From NCBI RefSeq assembly GCF_000426525.1, contig NZ_AUFN01000016.1:62001-126000 (forward strand): a stretch of DNA of 64,000 bases, in the 5' to 3' direction. The translations under genes and the position numbers were made by a program. The stretch comes from Nocardioides alkalitolerans DSM 16699 (GTDB taxonomy: Bacteria > Actinomycetota > Actinomycetes > Propionibacteriales > Nocardioidaceae). The notes beneath the pieces are model-generated. The model was not told the origin of the DNA. It did no database searches and was given only the letters and a program-made list of their open reading frames with translations. Positions 58,408 to 64,000 of the stretch are shown piece by piece; positions within the stretch are counted from its first letter, which is position 1, and each line of letters begins with the position of its first letter.

Positions 58408-60057
58408 TCAGGAGGGTCCCTGGCCAGCCGCGGTCCTCCGCATCACGTCGCGGTCCACCAACTTGCGGCGCGGGCGGGGCGGAACGCCCCGCCCGCCCGC
58501 CTCGCGCTCGTGGCGGTCGACGCTGCGCCAGCCCACCATGCCGACCGGCTCGGTCCGGCGCTGCCGGAGCACGTCGAGGAGGGTCTCGACGGATGCTGTC
58601 GGCGGGTTGAGACGCCCGGCGGCGGCGTCCTCCAACAACGCTGCGACAGTCTCCTGGGCGCAGACCTTGTTCGTGCCGATGACTCCCGACGGCCCGCGCT
58701 TGGCCCAGCCGGCGCAGTAGAGGCCGGCGATGGTGTCTCCGGTCTCGTGGACCTGGACGCGACCACCGAGGTTGGCGATGGTGTGTCGGACCGGGTCGAA
58801 CGGCAACCCCGGGACCGGCGCCACCGCGTAGCCCACGGCCCGGAGGACCAGGCTCGTGTCGATCGTCTCGAGCTCGCGGTCCGGCTCGCGGGTCGAACGC
58901 AAGCGCAGCTGTTCGACGGCGTTCTCCCCGGTCATCTCGACTGCTTGCAGCCCGAAGCGGAACGTGATCTGTCGCTCGCCCGTCGCTTCCGTGGTCGCGA
59001 GGTGCCGCAGCAGCTCGGCCTTGCGCAACTGCGTCCCGGTCTGGACGGCGTCGAGGCCTATCTCCAGGTCGGTGGGGGGAACGCGCACGTCGACCTTCTC
59101 GAGTCGCCCCAACTCGGAGAGCTCGGGCCACGTGCACGCCGCATCTCCGGGCCCGCGGCGACCGACGACGACAACCTCGCGCACCTGGCTGCGTCGCAGT
59201 GCGTGCAGTGCGTGGTCGGCGATGTCCGTGCGGGCGAGCGTGTCGGGCGTGCTGGAGAGGATGCGGGCCACGTCCAGGGCGACGTTGCCGTTGCCGAGCA
59301 CGACGGCAGTGTGACCGTTGAGATCGAAGGTGTGGTGGGCGAAGTCCGGATGACCGTTGTACCAGGCCACGAACTCACGGGCGGGGTGTGAGCCGCTCAG
59401 CGACTCGCCGTCGATACCGAGGCGTCGGTCATCGGTTGCTCCTCCGGCGTACACGACGGCGTGGTGGCTGGCGAGGACCTCGTCGATGGCGACGTCGACG
59501 CCGACCTCGACGTCGAACAGGCAGGTGACTTGCGGTCGGGACAGCACGGTGTCGAAGAAGTCGCTCACCAACTTGGTGCGGGGGTGATCGGGCGCGACTC
59601 CAGCGCGCAGGAGACCGAAAGGCGTGATGAGACGGTCGAGAACTGTCACTTCGATGCCGGGGATGTCAGTGAGCTCGGCAACGGTGTAGCAGCCGGCTGG
59701 TCCGCTGCCGATCACGGCTATGCGCAGGGCTGTCGTGCCACGGTCGGTTGCGCGAGACGCCGTCGGGCTAGCGGGCGCTTCGAGGAACCGCGGGGTGAGG
59801 GGTTCCTCGACGAAGTGGTCGCGGTTGCGTGCAGCGAAGTCGCTCAGGTGTGCGGGCAGGTCTGTCTCGTCGTGGATGGCGGACACGGGGCAGGCATAGG
59901 CGCATGCGGCGCATCCGATGCAGGAGGCCGGGTCGATGTAGAGCTGGTCGGTGGTCCGGAACTGCGGGTCCTCAGGTCGCGGACGGATGCAGTCCACCGG
60001 GCAGACCTCGACGCACGAGGCGTCGTTGCAGCAGCCGTCGGCGATGACGAAGACCAT
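58408..60057 (-). CDS. fprB: ferredoxin-fused NADPH-ferredoxin reductase (FprB type)
   Basis: The 549-residue fusion has an N-terminal ferredoxin domain, residues 1-70, with CCNDASCVEVCPVDCIRP and CIGCAACAYACPVSAI, giving 3Fe-4S/4Fe-4S clusters. From about residue 110 it is an adrenodoxin reductase-like FAD/NADPH domain: RIAVIGSGPAGCYTVAELTD, VLDRLITPFGLLRAGVAPDH, and the NADPH loop VVLGNGNVALDVARIL near residue 255. FprB proteins feed electrons to P450s and other oxygenases. The ATG at 60057 follows GGGAG. Operator site 7 lies about 60 bp upstream, shared with the divergent alcohol dehydrogenase, so it is expressed with the pathway. Confidence 0.93.
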   Translation of the reverse strand: MVFVIADGCCNDASCVEVCPVDCIRPRPEDPQFRTTDQLYIDPASCIGCAACAYACPVSAIHDETDLPAHLSDFAARNRDHFVEEPLTPRFLEAPASPTASRATDRGTTALRIAVIGSGPAGCYTVAELTDIPGIEVTVLDRLITPFGLLRAGVAPDHPRTKLVSDFFDTVLSRPQVTCLFDVEVGVDVAIDEVLASHHAVVYAGGATDDRRLGIDGESLSGSHPAREFVAWYNGHPDFAHHTFDLNGHTAVVLGNGNVALDVARILSSTPDTLARTDIADHALHALRRSQVREVVVVGRRGPGDAACTWPELSELGRLEKVDVRVPPTDLEIGLDAVQTGTQLRKAELLRHLATTEATGERQITFRFGLQAVEMTGENAVEQLRLRSTREPDRELETIDTSLVLRAVGYAVAPVPGLPFDPVRHTIANLGGRVQVHETGDTIAGLYCAGWAKRGPSGVIGTNKVCAQETVAALLEDAAAGRLNPPTASVETLLDVLRQRRTEPVGMVGWRSVDRHEREAGGRGVPPRPRRKLVDRDVMRRTAAGQGPS

Positions 60058-60113
60058 CAGAACTCCCTGGGAGAGAGGGGGCGGCCAGGGGCAATGGTCT
60101 GGTCGCTTCGAGA

Positions 60114-60127
60114 TTGCTTGTTGACAA
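60114..60127. promoter_or_regulatory. shared catabolic operator, site 7
   Basis: TTGCTTGTTGACAA overlaps a TTGACA box in the divergent region between the FprB-type gene and the alcohol dehydrogenase operon. Confidence 0.7.
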
Positions 60128-60230
60128 CTTATGTTTACACCCCCACTCTATCTGTGAGCCGCGTCACGACGCGGAGGCGGGAACCCCATTCGTCGCCTAA
60201 GCGACGAGTCGATCGAGAGAACGGAAGACA

Positions 60231-61346
60231 ATGCGCGGTGCGGTGATCCGGGGGGTCGGGCAGAAGTTCGAGATCGCGGAGGTCGAGATCGCAGACCCCG
60301 TGGGGCACGAGGTCCTCGTCGATGTCCGGGCCTCGGGCCTGTGTCACAGCGACATCTACGTGCAGCAGACCGGCGGAATGGGTTTCTCCATGCCGATCAT
60401 GCTGGGCCACGAGGTGGCCGGAGTCGTCGCGGCCGTCGGCCCGTCGGTGTCCCGGCTCAAGGTGGGCGACCACGTTGTCGGCGCCGCTCTCCAGCCGTGC
60501 GGCCAGTGCAGCGGCTGCTTGCGCGGCAAGCTGTGGGCTTGCCGCAACCCCGGAGCGCTGGACCGTGAACCCGCCGACGCCCCGAGGTTGCGGGACGACC
60601 ACGGGCCGATCGCTCAGCTCCAGGGCTTGGGTGGCTTCGCGGAGCAGGCGCTGATCCACGAGAACCAGCTCGTGGCCATCAACCCCGCCATGCCCTTCGA
60701 GCAGGCGTCGGTGATCGGCTGCGCTGTCGCCACCGGCGGCGGTGCGGTCTTCAACGTCGCGAAGGTGCAGCCGGGTGACACCGTGGCCGTCTTCGGGTGC
60801 GGAGGAGTCGGACTGAACGCCATCCAGGCGGCTGCACTCGCCGGAGCGACCCGCATCATCGGCATCGACATCCAGGCCGACAAGCTCAACCTGGCGAAGC
60901 GGTTCGGAGCGACCGACGTCGTCGACTCCACCGCGACGGACGTGGTCGAGACGGTCCGCGAGCTGACCGGTGGGGCTGGTGTCGAGCACGCCTTCGTGAT
61001 GGTCGGCGTCACTGCCGTCGCAGACGCGGCGGTGCAGATCCTGGACTTCGACGGCACCGTCTACCTCGTCGGCGCGTCCGGCACGGGCGCCGAGCTGCCG
61101 CTGCGAATCTCGCCGACGGACACGACCTTCCTGCCCCACCAGCACGGCGTCCGTGGGTCGTGGCTCGGTTCCTCGAACTTCTACCACGACATCCCGATGT
61201 ACGTAGAGCTCTATCTGGCGGGCCGCCTGAACCTCGACGACCTGGTCTCTCAGACCATCAGCCTCGACGAGATCAACGAGGCCTGCGAGGCGCTCGAGCG
61301 CGGCGACATCGCGCGCAGCGTGATCGTCTTTCCGGCCGACTCCTGA
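60231..61346 (+). CDS. zinc-dependent alcohol dehydrogenase
   Basis: This 371-residue MDR alcohol dehydrogenase has a complete zinc set. The catalytic zinc residues are Cys38 and His60 (GLCHSD, GHE), and the structural zinc residues are Cys90, Cys93, Cys96 and Cys104 (PCGQCSGCLRGKLWAC). The NAD loop is FGCGGVGLNAIQ near residue 187, followed by the acidic Asp in IGIDIQADKL that selects NAD over NADP. It resembles class III-like or NDMA-type enzymes of actinobacteria. The aldehyde dehydrogenase gene 42 bp downstream would take the product to an acid, completing an alcohol-to-acid pair. Confidence 0.92.
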   Translation: MRGAVIRGVGQKFEIAEVEIADPVGHEVLVDVRASGLCHSDIYVQQTGGMGFSMPIMLGHEVAGVVAAVGPSVSRLKVGDHVVGAALQPCGQCSGCLRGKLWACRNPGALDREPADAPRLRDDHGPIAQLQGLGGFAEQALIHENQLVAINPAMPFEQASVIGCAVATGGGAVFNVAKVQPGDTVAVFGCGGVGLNAIQAAALAGATRIIGIDIQADKLNLAKRFGATDVVDSTATDVVETVRELTGGAGVEHAFVMVGVTAVADAAVQILDFDGTVYLVGASGTGAELPLRISPTDTTFLPHQHGVRGSWLGSSNFYHDIPMYVELYLAGRLNLDDLVSQTISLDEINEACEALERGDIARSVIVFPADS

Positions 61347-61388
61347 GTCGAACCCACCCTCGTCCACTCACATCGCAAGGATCAACTG

Positions 61389-62870
61389 ATGAACGCAGCG
61401 TCCGCTCTCGAACTACATCAGAAGACGGCCACGCAGGTCCTGCCTGAACCGTCGCTCCACATCGGTGGCGAGGTCGTCACCGCGACGAGGCGTGGCACGC
61501 TCGACCGCATCGACCCGACCACCGGTCACGTGCTGGCGGCCTTTCCCCTCGCTGGCGAGAGCGAGGTCGATCAGGCCGTCCGCGCAGCGCGCCAGGCCTT
61601 TCCCGCCTGGCGCAGGATGCCGGCCGACAAGCGTCGCCGCCTGCTCTGGGACATCGCCCGAGCAATCGAGGCGCATGAGCAGGAACTGAACCAGATCGTC
61701 GCACTGGAGACCGGGTTCCCCGTCGCTGGCGGTGGCATGACGATGGCCATCGACTACTTCGAGTACTACGCGGGCTGGGTCGACAAGTTTGAGGGCGAAC
61801 TCATCACCGCCTACCCCCAGCCAGCCCTCGACTACGTCAAGTACGAGCCGCACGGAGTCATCGGCGCGTTCGTGCCCTTCAACGGTCCCGTGCTGAACAC
61901 CGCGATGAAGCTCGCACCGGCGTTCGCGGCTGGCAACTGCGTGGTGTTGAAGTCGCCCGAGCTCAGCCCGTTCGGCGTGATGCGTCTTGCCGAGATCCTC
62001 CGGGACGCAGGTTTGCCGGACGGTGTGTTCAGCGTCCTCTCGGGCGATAAGGAGACGGGCCAGGCCATCATCCGTCACCCCGACGTGGCGAAGGTCGTCT
62101 TCACTGGAGGCGGCACCGTTGCCCGCAGCATCATGTCGGTCGCAGCGGAGTCGCTCACGCCGGTGACGCTCGAGCTGGGCGGCAAGTCGGCGAACCTGAT
62201 CTTCGCCGACGCCGACCTGGACGCCGCAGCACACGTCGCCGCCTTCGTCAGCACGGTGGCCGTCGCCGGACAGGGATGCCTGTTCCCCACGCGGCTCATG
62301 GTCGAGGAGTCCGTCTACGACGAGGTCCTCGAACGGGTGGTGGCCGTCAGCAACAGCCCGACCATCGGTGACCCGCTCGATCCGACCGTCGGAATGGGGC
62401 CGGTCATCAGCGAGAGCGCCGCCGACCGGATCCTCTCCATGGTCGACGAGGCTCGCTCCGGGGCGCGGGTCGTCGCAGGCGGTGAACGCCTCCAGACGGA
62501 CCTCGGCGGTAACAGCTTCGTGCGACCGACCGTGCTCGCCGACGTCGACCCGTCGAGCACCATCGCCCAGCAGGAGGTCTTCGGGCCCGTCCTCGCTGTG
62601 ATGCCGTTCAAGGACGAGGCTCACGCTCTGAAGATGGCGAACTCCACCGAGCACGGTCTTGCCGCCTACGTGCACACGAACGACCTCAAGCGCGCCCACC
62701 GGGTGGCCGACGGCCTGGTCGCGGGCTGGGTCGGCGTGAACGGATTCCCGGACCTCACGGCCTCAGCTCCGTTCGGCGGAGTCAAGGGCTCGGGCTTCGG
62801 CCGTGAGGGCGGTCGCGCGGGCATCGAGGAATACGTCTACCAGAAGAACGTGCACGTCCCCCTTTCATGA
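61389..62870 (+). CDS. aldehyde dehydrogenase (NAD-dependent)
   Basis: This 493-residue aldehyde dehydrogenase carries the Asn in FVPFNGPVLNTAMK (Phe where most have Trp), the Glu in VTLELGGKSANLIFAD near residue 257, and the catalytic Cys in VAVAGQGCLFPTRLM near residue 300. SAPFGGVKGSGFGREGG is near the end. It is co-transcribed with the zinc alcohol dehydrogenase and oxidises that enzyme's product, or another aldehyde from the pathway. A second aldehyde dehydrogenase at 36966 suggests two distinct aldehydes in the pathway. Confidence 0.92.
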   Translation: MNAASALELHQKTATQVLPEPSLHIGGEVVTATRRGTLDRIDPTTGHVLAAFPLAGESEVDQAVRAARQAFPAWRRMPADKRRRLLWDIARAIEAHEQELNQIVALETGFPVAGGGMTMAIDYFEYYAGWVDKFEGELITAYPQPALDYVKYEPHGVIGAFVPFNGPVLNTAMKLAPAFAAGNCVVLKSPELSPFGVMRLAEILRDAGLPDGVFSVLSGDKETGQAIIRHPDVAKVVFTGGGTVARSIMSVAAESLTPVTLELGGKSANLIFADADLDAAAHVAAFVSTVAVAGQGCLFPTRLMVEESVYDEVLERVVAVSNSPTIGDPLDPTVGMGPVISESAADRILSMVDEARSGARVVAGGERLQTDLGGNSFVRPTVLADVDPSSTIAQQEVFGPVLAVMPFKDEAHALKMANSTEHGLAAYVHTNDLKRAHRVADGLVAGWVGVNGFPDLTASAPFGGVKGSGFGREGGRAGIEEYVYQKNVHVPLS

Positions 62871-62898
62871 CGGATCGGCGACGGGTCAGGAGACCATG

Positions 62899-64000
62899 AT
62901 GGAAGCCGAAGGACAGGCCCGTCTGCAGCTTGCAGGGGTGTCCAAGACGTTCGGGGCGGTTCGAGTCCTCGATGACGTGAGCCTCGACATCGCCGCAGGT
63001 GAAGTACATGCGCTCGTGGGCCAGAACGGCTCGGGCAAGTCGACCTTGATCAAGGTGCTCGCGGGGTTCTACCAGGCTGACCCTGGAGCCACTGCTGTCA
63101 TTGACGGGGCTCCACGAGAACTAGGAGATCCCAACGACATCCACGCGGCGGGCGTGCGGTTCGTCCACCAGGACCTGGGTCTGGTTCCCGCCCTGTCCGT
63201 CGTCGACAACCTGGCCCTCGGGCACGGCTACGCCCGCTCGCAGGGGATGCGGATCAATTGGCGCGAGCAGCGAGCCGCAGCTCGCAGAGCGCTAGCCGCG
63301 GTCGGTTACGAGCTCGACGTCCGCCGACTCGTCGACGACCTGCAACCAGTCGAGCGCACCGCCGTGGCCATCGCACGAGCGCTGCAAAGTGCCCACGGCG
63401 AGATGTCAATCTTGGTGCTCGACGAGCCCACGGCGACCATGCCGAAGGGTGAGGTGCAGCGTCTCGTGCAGATCGTCAGGGCGGTGCGCAGCCGGGGTGT
63501 CGGGGTGCTCTACGTCTCGCACCACCTCGAGGAGGTGTTCGAGCTTGCCGACCGCGTCACCGTCCTCGTCGATGGCCAGAGAGTTGGGACCGAGCGGTGT
63601 TCGCAGATCGACCACAAGAAGCTCGTCACCATGATGACCGGCGGTGTGGTCGACGACGTAAGGCGACGGGCGGTCGGCACGCGCGGCAAGACGATGCTGT
63701 CGTTGGAGCGTCTGTCCGGAGCAGAGCTGACCGGTCTCGACCTGCAGGTGAGGGCTGGCGAGGTGGTCGGTGTCGCCGGCATCACCGGGTCTGGCCGAGA
63801 AGAGATCTGTTCGCTCGTCTTCGGGTCCAAGCCACGCCGCGGCACGGTCACCGTCGGAGACCGCGAACTGCCGCCATCCCGTCCTGACCGGTCCTGCCGG
63901 GCAGGCTTGGCGCTCGTGCCGGCAAACCGGCTCCGCGACGGCGTGGTGATCGGCCTCAACGTCCGCGAGAACCTGAACATCACCACCACACGGGGCCTTG
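62899..64000 (+). CDS. sugar-type ABC transporter ATPase (RbsA/MglA-like), 5' part
   Basis: The gene runs off the right edge; the visible part is 367 codons without a stop. An ATG at 62896 precedes by one codon, and AGGAG at 62888-62892 supports 62899 better. The first ATPase half has Walker A GQNGSGKST near residue 42, Walker B ILVLDEPTATMP near residue 175, and a degenerate signature LQPVERTAVAIARAL in place of LSGGQ. The second half starts around residue 260, with a degenerate loop GITGSGREE. This two-ATPase layout belongs to ribose/galactose/methylthioribose-type importers. It follows the aldehyde dehydrogenase after 28 bp and may import a related compound. Confidence 0.9.
   Translation, partial: MEAEGQARLQLAGVSKTFGAVRVLDDVSLDIAAGEVHALVGQNGSGKSTLIKVLAGFYQADPGATAVIDGAPRELGDPNDIHAAGVRFVHQDLGLVPALSVVDNLALGHGYARSQGMRINWREQRAAARRALAAVGYELDVRRLVDDLQPVERTAVAIARALQSAHGEMSILVLDEPTATMPKGEVQRLVQIVRAVRSRGVGVLYVSHHLEEVFELADRVTVLVDGQRVGTERCSQIDHKKLVTMMTGGVVDDVRRRAVGTRGKTMLSLERLSGAELTGLDLQVRAGEVVGVAGITGSGREEICSLVFGSKPRRGTVTVGDRELPPSRPDRSCRAGLALVPANRLRDGVVIGLNVRENLNITTTRGL

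Noticed and set aside
1..64000. tRNA or rRNA genes, insertion sequences, transposases, integrase
   Set aside because: I looked for them in every gap and among the frames and found no convincing candidate. This was done by eye, so a small RNA could be missed.

Overview
The window is GC-rich DNA with actinobacterial hallmarks: Lsr2, a WhiB-family protein, a likely F420-dependent oxidoreductase, an FprB-type ferredoxin reductase, an ECF sigma factor, and many GTG starts and 4-base ATGA/GTGA gene overlaps. A nocardioform or Nocardioides-like organism fits, but the species cannot be fixed from the sequence alone. The first 18 kb looks like the backbone of a plasmid or integrative element, and the rest like a large catabolic island.

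Backbone (1-18.2 kb). Most genes are on the minus strand: the end of an ECF sigma gene, a multi-HTH protein, a large unrecognised protein, SSB, a DUF4192-type protein, a membrane protein, Lsr2, a translationally coupled parA plus ribbon-helix-helix gene, a ParB-nuclease protein, a WhiB-like gene overlapping a large primase/replication-like gene, and two paralogous small RHH-like genes in duplicated surroundings. Three non-coding or semi-coding signals stand out. (i) A leader of about 240 nt is found twice, upstream of the DUF4192 gene and of the ParB-nuclease gene, with mutually exclusive complementary segments. (ii) Two arrays of in-phase 12-bp repeats (core GTCATACG) lie at 10.8 kb and 16.4 kb. 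(iii) Duplicated RHH loci carry hairpins and TTCGATTGCGAAA half-palindromes.

Catabolic island (18.8-64 kb). This contains: an NtaA/SnaA/DszA-type FMN monooxygenase with two flavin reductases; a six-gene operon with two MaoC hydratases, a CitE-type lyase, a CaiB CoA transferase, a PrpD-family protein and a molybdopterin oxidoreductase; a branched-chain-type ABC importer with a fused LivM-LivG; six acyl-CoA dehydrogenases, four of them in two adjacent pairs; three enoyl-CoA hydratases, two SDRs, a thiolase, two aldehyde dehydrogenases and a zinc alcohol dehydrogenase; an amidohydrolase; a P450/ferredoxin/ferredoxin reductase operon ending in HtaA, quinone-reductase and NIPSNAP-like genes; an alpha-methylacyl-CoA racemase; and a TetR regulator. 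The end of the window enters a sugar-type ABC transporter ATPase.

How it may work together (inference). An imported, probably methyl-branched or cyclic compound is oxidised by P450, flavin monooxygenase or alcohol/aldehyde dehydrogenases. It is converted to a CoA ester, racemised, opened and shortened by heteromeric acyl-CoA dehydrogenases, hydratases, SDRs and thiolase. The last small branched acyl-CoA is cleaved by the MaoC/CitE/CaiB module. Seven intergenic regions in front of these operons carry the same palindrome, TTGY-N6-(A/G)C(A/T)A, usually overlapping a TTGACA box. This strongly suggests that one regulator, plausibly the TetR protein at 55 kb, controls the whole pathway.
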